A stretch of 8,624 nucleotides of DNA, taken from the NCBI GenBank assembly GCA_937901395.1, contig CALCDB010000087.1, positions 1 to 8,624 on the forward strand, read 5' to 3'. Source of the DNA: an uncultured Verrucomicrobiota bacterium. Its GTDB lineage: Bacteria > Verrucomicrobiota > Kiritimatiellia > RFP12 > UBA1067. Positions 1 through 8,131 of this stretch are shown piece by piece; the first letter of the stretch is position 1; every line of letters begins with the position of its first letter. A program made the position numbers and the translations under genes. The notes under the pieces are model-generated. The model did no database searches, was not told the DNA's origin, and saw only the letters and a program-made list of their open reading frames with translations.

Positions 1-1
1 G

Positions 2-3000
2 TTCCCGGAACGCAAATACTGCGTCTATTCTCAGGGAACTGCGAGTGGTTGGGGCGGCAACTGCAATTATAACAACAATTTGAATGCCATCAAGCTTCCA
101 GAGACCGCTGCGGCTCCAGCCGGAACCAAGGTCGAAGTGACGAAGCTTGAGATTGCGCAGTCACCATCAGGTAGCGATGGCAATAATCGTCCGACGCGCA
201 TCGCCATCATTGTTGATGGAAAGAAGACGGTCTCCGAAGATTTTGTTAGCGGCGGAACCATTCCTGCCGCTGGTGGCAACAATCCTACCAAACTTACCTA
301 CAACTTCCCCGAAGGGTGCGTGCTGACGGTTGGCACGCAGGCGACCATCAAGTGGCTCAAGGCGGATGGTTCGGAAATAACCACTATTCGTTATGCGGCG
401 AGCAACAATGCCGATGGACGCTTCCTTTTGGTCAATAATGGTTCTGGATTTTCGCCTATCGCCTTGCTTTACGGTAAGGAGATAGCTAATACGGAGATTC
501 TGGCGGTCAATTTCCGCGGAAATGATGGTAAGATTGCGGCGGGTTCGTCCGAGACGGTTGCGGGCGTCGTAACGCCTGGCGAGGCCTATTATAATGATAC
601 GGATACGGCTACGCAGTCGAATCCTCAGACGGTTAACGCGTACAATGTGACGAAGGGTGAGGCGACAGGCGCATCGGCCAAGGTTACTTGGTCTTCGAAG
701 AATACTTGGCATCGTGATGGCGCGACCTCGCAGCTCCTCAAGGGCTATTTGGATGATGGTGGAGATGGCGCAACGGTGAAGTTCACGGACATTCCGTTTG
801 AAGCGTATGATGTCATCGTCGTTTCGTCGAGCGACAATGGTTCGGGCTTTAAGCCAGTCAAGATCAACGGGCAGAATTATACATTCTCCAACGGCGAAGT
901 TGTCAAGGGCTCGTCCAATTGGGGCGTTCCGCAAAATGCGCTTGAGACCGGCAAGAACGTGATTCGCATTTATGGTGTTACTGGCTCCACGCTGGAGATC
1001 AAGGGCAATCCTGGTGAGAGCAACGCCACTCGCGCCGGTATTGGAGCGGTTATTCTTGTCAAGGCAAAGCTTGATTACATTCCAGCCGAGATCTCGGGCG
1101 ACAATATTACGACCTCTGCCATCAATGCGCTCCCCGCGCTCGCCGATGTTGGACCAAGTGATAAGGTTAAATTGACGATTCTCGGTTCGGGCGCAAAGAC
1201 GCTGACTTTTGACGATGAGTTCAACGGCGGTTCGATCGAAGTCATTTACGATGGCGCTCTCAATCTCCTCGGTCCGGCGGCTCCGGTTGACTTCGCGAAA
1301 TACAATTTTGACGCGGTTGCCACGCTTGACTATGGCTGGCTTAAGGGCGGTAGCGGTATGGCGATTAACTTCGGCTCTGGCTCTGGTCAGTTGGCTGATA
1401 ATGCCGAGTCGCAGATTCCTGGCATGACGCTTTACGGCAAGTGCTGGAACAACACGAACAACAATAGCGGTAAGACGGATGCCAAGATGTTTGGAGCGGA
1501 CGGCAATACCGTGCTTGCGGATACGATGCCGTTCACTTGGAGCAACAACAAGGCGAATTATTCTTGGGGAACCGCGACGACTCCGTTCCTCAGGGGCTAT
1601 CTTGACGATGGCGGCACGATGACGTTCAATGCGGATGTGCCGTTCGGTCTCTACGATGTGCTCATCATCTGCGCCACTGATACCGCGAACGTGAAGTTCT
1701 GCGCCAAGGAGGTTAACGGCGTCAAGTATTCGGCCGATGCAAACGGCGAGGGAATTGCGAACAGCAGCGCAACTTGGGGTGCGTCGCGCAATCTGACCCC
1801 GATTTTCGGACAGAACATCTTGCGCATTTCCGGTCTTACCGACCACAAGCTCACCATTAATGCCCCGAAGGAAAATGGTGGACGCGCGTGCATTGCGGCG
1901 ATCTTGATCGTCAAGCAGATACCGAAGGCGACGGCGACGCTGACCGAGCCGAAGAATTGGTCGGATATTGCGTGGGATGGTGTCGAACCATCGGATGAGA
2001 TTCTCGCCGAAATCACCTTTAATGGCGGCGCTTTGACCATTAATGAAGATATTGCGTGCCCGGCGATTAAGTTCAAGGGTGCGGCTATTGTTTCCGCGGG
2101 CGAAAATGCTTATCCGGCGATTGATGCGTCCCAGGCGACTTCGCTTGAGGTTGCTGCGGGAGCGGTTGATTTCGCGGCGCTTCCTTCGGGCAACGTCACG
2201 ATTGCCGAGGATGCGACGCTGAATGCCAATGTTTCGTCCGCTACGACGATTAAAGGAATCTCCGGTGCTGGCACGTTCGTCAAGACCGGCACGGCGAAAC
2301 TTAGCGTTAATGTGGCCAATACTGGCGACTATGCGGTTAGCGGTACGACGGTTCAAATCGATCAGGGTCGTATTGTGTTCGGCGATGGATCAAAGGATCC
2401 GCTGATGAGCAACCCGACTTTCATCATCGGGGCGAACGGTTCGCTTGAGAACTACGGTTGGTTTACTGTCAATGGCACGCTCACAATTGATTCCGCCTTT
2501 GATAAGACGATTTTCACCAATACCAACGCTGATTCTGGAACCGGTGTACGTAATGCCAAACTTCAGGGCTCTCCGGCTATCGTGAAGAAGGGCGCTGGCG
2601 TGGTCACGATTTGTTCCAGTGAGGCGGATATTCCGAGCATCACGGTTCAAGATGGTTCAATCGGTTTCAACGGCACTCAGCCGCTTTCCTATGCATCGAA
2701 CGCGACCTTCGATTTCACTGCGCACGATAAGACGAGCGCGGCGATTGCCGGCGACTTCACGTTCGCCGATACCTACACCTTCAAGTTCCCGGATGATTGG
2801 GCTTCGGGCGAGACCTTCCAGCTCTGCTCGGGAACGCTGAGCGGCATCCCTGAAGGCGGCAAGATTCCCAACTTCAAGTTTTATGTCGGCGGCGAGGAGA
2901 AGACGGCGGACTTCAATCTCGCGTCCAACGGTTCGGTCTTCTACAACTACGGCGTGAAGCAGATTGAGCCGGAAGGCGATTATGCGATTTCGACGCTGAA

Positions 3001-6000
3001 CGACGAGGAGATTCCTGATGGATATTCCGTTGCGCTTACGATGAAGCCCGGCGCGACGCTCACCATTGATACGGTCGCGAAGACGGCTACTTCGGTTCTC
3101 TGCAGTGGCATCCTTTTGATCGAGGGCGCGGATGGTGCGGAGCCGACCGCCGAACAACTCGCGGCGCTCAACTTCGATGGCGTAACGGGCAAGATCGTGA
3201 AGAAGTGGCTCGCGACGATGGGCGTCATCAACATCAACCTCAACGCGGATAACGGCAAGTTCCCCGAAGGTGACACCTCCGATGACGGAATGCTCGCCGG
3301 CAATACGCCGAAGTCGAGCTGGATCAACACGACGGGCGCGACCGGTACGCTGACCGAGATCACCGAGTGGAAGACGCTCACGCAGGAGAGCGCCGCGGTT
3401 TCGGGTATGACCTTCACCTGGGATGCGAGTCTGACTTATTTTGCCAATGCGCCCATCTCGATTCGCGGCGGCGATCTTGATGACGGCAATGCAAATGGCG
3501 TTACCTTGACGCTGGCTGGCGTTCCGTACGAGATGTACGATATAATCGTCTATTTCAGCACCGATCAGAGCAAGGGCACGTATCATCCGATGACGGTCAA
3601 TGGCATCGCCTACACAGGTGACAAGACGGAGAAGGCGACGGTTCTTGGCAATGCGGCGTGGGGTGATACCGACACTGTGACATCCGTCGATGAAGGCGTG
3701 AACGTGCTTCGTGTTCGCGATCTCGCGGGCGAAGTTACGATCCATACCGCAAAGCGCAATGGCTCTATTCGTGGTTGCGTGGCGGCGATTCAGATCGTCG
3801 AAGTTCCTACGAAGGAATATCGTAGCTCCTACGCGGCCGAAGCTGGTGAGAATGTGACAACGAGTTCCCTCAACACCTATATCGCTGGCGGCGATCCTTA
3901 TACGGGTCCGTTCACCCTTACGCTCAACGGCGGCAAGTTCATCGCCGATGTCGACTTCGTCTGCTCGGCGCTCGCGATTAATTCCGCGACCGATCTGACG
4001 ATTGAGAAGGCGGAGAGCTACGAGATTCCTGCAACGGAAATCGCGAAGATCGCGATTAACGAGTTCGGCGGCGACAAGATTACCTATGTGAACCTGCCGA
4101 CGATTCCCGCCACGGCTCCAGCCGAAGGCAAGACCTATCGTTGGGAAGGCACCGAGCAACTCGCAGCGATTCCGTTCGCCGGGACGACGGTTGCGGGTAC
4201 GCTCGAAATCGCCTGCCCGGTTGCGGATGGCGCCAAGATCGAAATCGCCAACTCGCACAACGAATATGTGTTTGAGGATGGCTTCTCGCTCACCGCGCAG
4301 CAGCTGGTCATTGGCAATGTTGACGGTTCGGAGCAGCACTTCACGCAGAATGGCGGCACGATTACGCTCACCAAGGAATACACGGGTTCTGATACGACGA
4401 CGGATATGCCGTTCCTATTGGCGCACTGGTCTTCGACCTGCACCTACGATCTCGTCGGCGGTTCGATCATCGTCGAGAACGGCAATGTGATGTTCGGTCG
4501 CGATGGCGCGATTGCGATGACGATCGGCGGCGGTGAGACGACGGCGACCTTCAAGGCGCGCGGCATCAGCAGAGATAATCGCAATGGGACGTGCCCGCTT
4601 ACGATTGCCGAGAACGGCATCCTGCAGCTCGGCGTTGGCGGCATTGATTTCCTCAATGGCGACCAAAAGAAGCTCATTCTCGCTGGCGGCAAGATCGAGA
4701 TTTACGATGATGCCACGATTGCGACGACGGCGGCTACCGAAGTCACCAAGAACTCGACGATTGAAATCGCGGCTGAGAAGACGCTGACTTTGAACACGAC
4801 CTTCACTGGTGCGGGCACGGTTGCCATTACCGGTACGGGTACACTCAGTCTCGGAACGACGCGTCCTGACTTCTCGAAGTTCGACTTCGGTGAGAATGTC
4901 AAGCTCGTGTTCGTCGAGTCGGTTGCCGATGACGGCGTGATTGATATCAGCGGTCTTAATGAGTCGCAGATTTCGCTCCTTGATACGGAAGGCAACCCGA
5001 AGTCGTTCACGCTGAGCGGCGGCAAGATGACTTACACTCCTTCGGTTGCTGGCAAGGCCGCGTGGCTCGCTTACGAGTTCGAGGGCAATCTTACCAGCAG
5101 CGGTAGTGACACGTCGGGGCTGAGCCGTGATGGTAGTGACTTCGGAGCTGATGCCTCCTTAGACTTCAAGGACGGTATGGCGCTTTATACGGGCACGCAT
5201 CCGTATCGTGGCATTACCTATCCGTCGAGCTGGACATGCGCGCTCTTCGGCACCTTGCCACAGTATCAGAATGCGGTTCTCGTGACATTCGGTACGAAGG
5301 GTGGTGGCTTGATTGGTCTGGCTACCGGCGATCCCGAAAAGAACGAGGTGCTTCTCGTCCGTACGACTGGCAACACGAAGTTTGAAGTTGTTTCGACGAT
5401 GACGGTTCCGAATGCGTTCACGGCCAAGAATCTCTATGCGTTCGTTAAGGATGGCAATACCATCAACGTTTATCTGAACGGCATGAAGTGGGGTCGTCCT
5501 TACACGGACGATGCGATTGACTTCGGTGGTGGTCTTCAGATTGCCTCGGTTCACGGCGGCGTCGGAGCTACGCAGCTCGTCCGCTTCGATATGGCCCTCT
5601 TTGGCGGTGATATCGACAACGAGATCCTTCGCGCGAGCGTGATTGATTCGATGCGCCTTTACAAGGCGGCGCTCGGTCCGAACGCGATGGCGGTGCTCGC
5701 TGAGGAGTTCCCGTATATTTCGCCGAATGGTAGCTTCGAGCGTACGGTTGCCGAGGCCGAGGAAAACTGGGTCGCCGAGGACGCTTGGACGAAGGTTGGC
5801 GAGGAGGGCGCGTTTGAGAAGCCGGCCGACAACTCTTCGGTCACCATCACGACTGGCGCGGCTGACACGGCGCTGACCATCAACCTCGACGGAACCGTCG
5901 ACTATGAGGCGCTGACCTTCAACGGCACTGGCACGCTCACCCTCAAGAAGGGAACGGGTTTGGTTGTCAACAACGGGCAGACCAAGGTCAACGCTCCGAT

Positions 6001-7801
6001 CGTGATTGAGTACGGCGCGGCGGAAATTACCGGTGGTCCGACCTTCATCAACGGAAACGGCAAGATCCTGTTCGACTACTCGGCGTATCCAATCGACGAT
6101 GTTCTTGGCGGGAGCTCGATCCAGTTGACTGGTCTCATCGACGAGCAGGACGATGGAATTGTTGATGCGACGTTCCCCGAAGACCTCAAGGATCGCACGA
6201 TGGAGCTCGTGTACGAAGCTGGCGCCTATTGGATCAAGATTGGCGTTGATCGCGATCCGACGATGCTTTATCTGACGGCGGATACGACGCTTGGTGATTA
6301 TACGCGCTTTGCGTTGAGCGAAGGCGGCGAGGCGACTGAGCTTCGTCTCCTCGAAGGTGACACAATCGTCGTTCCTTCGGGCTTGACGATGACGATTCCG
6401 ACGACGCCTCTCGCGATTCCGCTCACGACCCCGATTCAGGGCGCGGGCACGATCAGCGCGACGAACTTCACGCTCAAGGATAGCGCTCCGCTCTTCACGG
6501 TCGATGAGACTTGGACGGGCACGGTTGAGTTCACCTACCTCACCATGGCGGGCGATTCCGCGGGTAGCACGTGGTTCGACCTCAATCGCTATGGTAATGC
6601 GAACTCGAAGGTAACGCTCACGGGTACTAAGGGTTATATGAAGACCAACACTGAGTTCCTCCCTGAGGTGACGCTCAAGAACAACAACCTCGCTGGTCTT
6701 GAAATCAACAACGGTAGCTCCGACAATCCGATTATCTTCAACACGGTCAAGGGCGATGGTAATCTCATTGCGAATCCTAATGGCAACACGGCCGCTCAGA
6801 AGCTCGCGATTGGCGATGCGTCTGGGCTCGTTGGCCAGATTTGGATGCGCAACAATAAGGGCATTACCCTCGGCTCGACGACGAGCGCGGCGGAGAACAA
6901 CCAGATTTTGGTTGCGGACGGCGCGATGATTACTTTCGCCGGTCAGACCTGGAATGCGGGCAGCATCACCTTCGCAGGTGCGCTCAACGTCATCGGCGAA
7001 GTTGGTGATTACATCGCCGTCGGTGTCGAGCCGACCGATCTCCCGACTTCGGTGAATATCGTCGGCGAGGAAGAGGGCGAATACATGCTCAAGTATGATG
7101 ACGGCAAGCTCGTCGTCTCCTACGCGGAAGTCACCTTCACGGTTGCGCCGATCGATGGTGCGACGGCGGACTTCTTAGAGGATTACGAGATTGACGAGGA
7201 TGGTTCGGTTACCGTTCCGTATGGTGAGACCGTGACGCTCGTCTATATGGCCAAGGAGGGCAAGCTCTTCAGCGATGGCTCGACTATCGTGTCTGTCAAG
7301 CTTGAAAACATCACCGATGCGACTACGACCGAGCTCAAGATTCTTGAGGAAATCGAAGGTAAGTCCACGGTCGATGCAGCGGCGAAAAATGGCACGACCT
7401 ATTACCTCACGCTTGCGGAGGCGATCAACTATGTTGAAACCGACGATGTGATTACGCTTCTCAAGGATATGACGATTGGCGGTATCTCGATTCCGAGCGG
7501 AAAGAACTTCACGCTTGAGTTCAATGGAAAGACGATTACCTTCGAGTGCCCAGGCGCGGGTTCGGCGGGCACGAAGACGATTGGCTTCCAGATTCTTGAG
7601 GGCTCGACGATCGTCTTCCAGAATGGTACGATTCAGTGCTCGGAAGCGAACAAGGATGCGACCTGGCAGTCGGATAGCGCTCAGAAGGGCATCGCGATGA
7701 TGATCCAGAACTATGCTGATCTCACTCTTACCAACATGACTCTGGACGGCACCAACATCAACCACACGGACAAGAACGGCAATCCGCGAATCTGGACGGA
7801 G
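2..7801 (+). CDS. Giant repetitive beta-rich surface/secreted protein (PATR repeats, LamG domain, beta-helix), partial at both ends
   Basis: Plus frame 2 is open from the left edge with no stop codon; about 2,600 residues are visible and both ends are missing. The composition is that of an extracellular beta-solenoid protein: rich in Gly, Thr, Asn, Asp and Ala, with short alternating strands and no membrane segments. Domains in order, by local residue number: N-terminal beta region (about 25-165); three copies of a ~128-residue domain (229-356, 512-639, 1139-1267); PATR-like strands (753-794, 854-891, 1601-1618, 1968-2012); LamG/ConA-like domain (1687-1903); and a terminal beta-helix with a lead-in motif YYLTLAEAI (from about 2464). 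Such proteins in PVC bacteria are inferred to be adhesins or surface glycan binders; no catalytic motif was recognised. The stop-free frame formally continues to 8623, but from about 7802 the composition and family change abruptly, so I end the gene there. Coding confidence is high; the exact function is unknown. Confidence 0.9.
686..1069 (+). repeat. Repeated ~128-residue domain, copy 1
   Basis: This is the first of three homologous in-protein domains (local residues 229-356, exactly 128 codons). It opens with a TW motif. Then come LLKGYLDDGGDG, a strand with IPFEAYDVIVV, a VKINGQNY hairpin, SSNWGVP, GKNVIRIYGV and a closing strand AGIGAVILVK. The alternating hydrophobic pattern suggests a beta-sandwich (jelly-roll) fold of the kind used for carbohydrate binding. 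That fold is an inference; I do not recognise a named family. It is most similar to copy 2, with identical length. Confidence 0.75.
1094..1126 (+). repeat. Post-domain linker motif SGDNITTSAIN (partner at 3842-3874)
   Basis: Eight residues after copy 1 ends, the protein reads SGDNITTSAIN. Thirteen residues after copy 3 ends, at 3842-3874, it reads AGENVTTSSLN. Both are followed by beta strands (KLTILGSGAKTLTF and FTLTLNGGKF). The repeated module therefore extends beyond the ~128-residue domain into the following solenoid region. Copy 2 lacks a clear version of this motif. Confidence 0.6.
1535..1918 (+). repeat. Repeated ~128-residue domain, copy 2
   Basis: Second copy, again exactly 128 codons (local residues 512-639). 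It shares with copy 1 the opening TWS, the block LRGYLDDGGTM, the strand VPFGLYDVLII, a VNGVKYS hairpin, SATWGAS, GQNILRISGL and the closing strand AAILIVKQ. The DNA of the two copies has diverged well below what a recent duplication would show, so the duplication is old or maintained at protein level. It is followed by a beta stretch (about 1950-2090) with the pattern ITFNGGALTINEDI. Confidence 0.75.
2258..2383 (+). repeat. Autotransporter-associated beta-strand (PATR-like) repeat
   Basis: These 42 residues follow the PATR pattern closely: GAGTFVKTGTAKLSVN, then an NTGDY segment and the strand TVQIDQGRIVFG. In known proteins this repeat marks passenger domains of autotransporter-type and other large exported beta-helical proteins. 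It is the best-preserved copy in the window and the strongest family evidence for a surface beta-solenoid. Confidence 0.75.
2561..2674 (+). repeat. PATR-like repeat, second copy
   Basis: A 38-residue PATR-like unit with the core IVKKGAGVVTI followed by the strand ITVQDGSIGFNG. It matches the K-x-G-x-G-x-L-T-I pattern, with Cys in an unusual place just after the core strand. It sits about 60 residues after the first PATR unit, consistent with consecutive turns of one solenoid. Confidence 0.6.
3416..3802 (+). repeat. Repeated ~128-residue domain, copy 3 (divergent)
   Basis: Third and most divergent copy, 129 codons (local residues 1139-1267). It keeps the opening TW, GGDLDDGNANG in place of GYLDDGG, VPYEMYDIIVYFSTD, MTVNGIAYT, NAAWGDT, GVNVLRVRDL and the closing strand CVAAIQIVE. 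Order and spacing of these landmarks match copies 1 and 2, which supports a real domain boundary. About 500 residues of PATR-type and other beta sequence separate it from copy 2. Confidence 0.7.
4802..4855 (+). repeat. Short PATR-like core
   Basis: An 18-residue PATR core, FTGAGTVAITGTGTLSLG, preceded by the strands STIEIAAEKTLTLNTT. It lies in the solenoid stretch between domain copy 3 and the LamG domain. Confidence 0.6.
5060..5710 (+). other. LamG / concanavalin A-like domain within the giant protein
   Basis: About 217 residues (local 1687-1903) with the layout of a bacterial LamG-type jelly roll. It begins WLAYEFEGNL, the usual opening strand. Then come alternating strands such as AVLVTFGTKGGGLIGLATG, a hairpin NLYAFVKDGNTINVYLNG (the typical 'strand-DGN-v-yvNG' core), and a final strand IDSMRLYKAAL followed by a short helix. 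LamG-type domains bind glycans or proteins outside the cell. No catalytic glycoside hydrolase motif is apparent. Recognition is by pattern. Confidence 0.65.
5903..6037 (+). repeat. PATR-like beta-strand repeats after the LamG domain
   Basis: About 45 residues resuming the solenoid after LamG: ALTFNGTGTLTLKKGTGLV, then NNGQTKVNAPIVIEYGAAEI. The fold N-G-T-G-T-L-T-L is the PATR core pattern. The preceding segment, with AEENWVAEDAWTKVG and then VTI strands, looks like the lead-in strand that often precedes such repeats. Confidence 0.6.
7391..7801 (+). other. C-terminal right-handed beta-helix-like region, truncated
   Basis: The visible end of the giant protein begins GTTYYLTLAEAINYVETDD, then VITLLKDMTIGG and FTLEFNGKTITF. 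This is the 'YY-TLA-EAI...DTITLLKD' entry signature of parallel beta-helices common in large surface proteins of gut bacteria. Solenoid turns follow (STIVFQNGTIQC, ADLTLTNMTLDG). The helix stops after the segment TDKNGNPR, where the sequence changes character. No stop codon, sorting signal, PEP-CTERM-like tail or autotransporter barrel is present. Confidence 0.6.
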
Positions 7802-7810
7802 TACTTCGGC
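7788..7810. other. Junction 1: giant surface protein to GC-rich kinase-like fragment
   Basis: Within this stretch the protein changes from solenoid turns (ending TDKNGNPR) to an OB-like domain (starting about FGKLLLIEG). GC rises from about 53% to about 72%, and third codon positions become almost all G or C. The reading frame happens to stay in phase. The exact base cannot be fixed by eye. An assembly chimera is the most likely cause; genomic recombination is possible. Confidence 0.65.
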
Positions 7811-8128
7811 AAGCTGCTCCTGATCGAGGGCGTCGTGCGCAGCCTGCCCGCGCCCGGCACGGCGAGCGGACGGTTCTACCTCGAGTGCGGACACTTCCTC
7901 GTGCCGGTCGACGTCAGCTCCGCGCCGCAGACGGTCGACGCGCTGTCCGTCGGCGCGAAGATCGCCGTCACCGGCGTCTGCCTCCTCGAAACCGAGAACT
8001 GGAGGCCGAGCGTCCCCTTCCCGCGCATCCGCGGCATGGCGCTCATCGTCCGCTCGCCCGCCGACGTCACCGTCCTCTCCCAGCCGCCGTGGTGGACGCC
8101 GGGACGGCTCCTCGCCGCCCTCGCCTTC
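7802..8128 (+). CDS. Sensor histidine kinase-like fragment (extracytoplasmic region before membrane segment), truncated at both ends
   Basis: About 109 residues in plus frame 2 with about 72% GC by hand count, far above the preceding gene (about 53%). The protein reads as an OB-like beta domain (GKLLLIEGVVRSLP, GRFYLECGHFLVPVDVS, LSVGAKIAVTGVCLLE), then a strand with MALIVRSPADVTVL, then PPWWTPGRLLAALAF. The 'P-x-WWT-x-RLL' motif at 8090-8101 and after is, from memory, the juxtamembrane entry into a transmembrane helix in large membrane sensor histidine kinases of Verrucomicrobiota and relatives. The kinase core, the membrane helix itself and the N-terminal sensor are all absent. The left edge is uncertain within about 7788-7810. 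Family assignment is moderate; a foreign coding segment here is well supported. Confidence 0.55.
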
Positions 8129-8131
8129 CGA
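8108..8131. other. Junction 2: kinase-like fragment meets antisense alpha-2-macroglobulin fragment
   Basis: The coding strand flips here with both genes broken in mid-domain: the plus-strand protein stops making sense after RLLAALAF, the minus-strand one after QVYMS. The joint sits at or beside a low-complexity run of ctc/gcc triplets (8108-8128). It reads LLAALAF on one strand and EGEGGEE on the other, so the true joint could lie anywhere in it. Such a simple run is a plausible shared k-mer for misassembly. Confidence 0.65.

Noticed and set aside
167..2356. A 729-residue minus-strand open frame
   Set aside because: It is codon-aligned antisense of the giant protein, which has real domain patterns. 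The minus translation is Arg/Asn/Ile-rich with no recognisable motif and is explained by rare TTA/CTA/TCA codons on the sense strand.
2657..4339. A 560-residue minus-strand open frame
   Set aside because: Same cause: it lies antisense to repeated domain copy 3 and solenoid sequence, with no domain pattern of its own.
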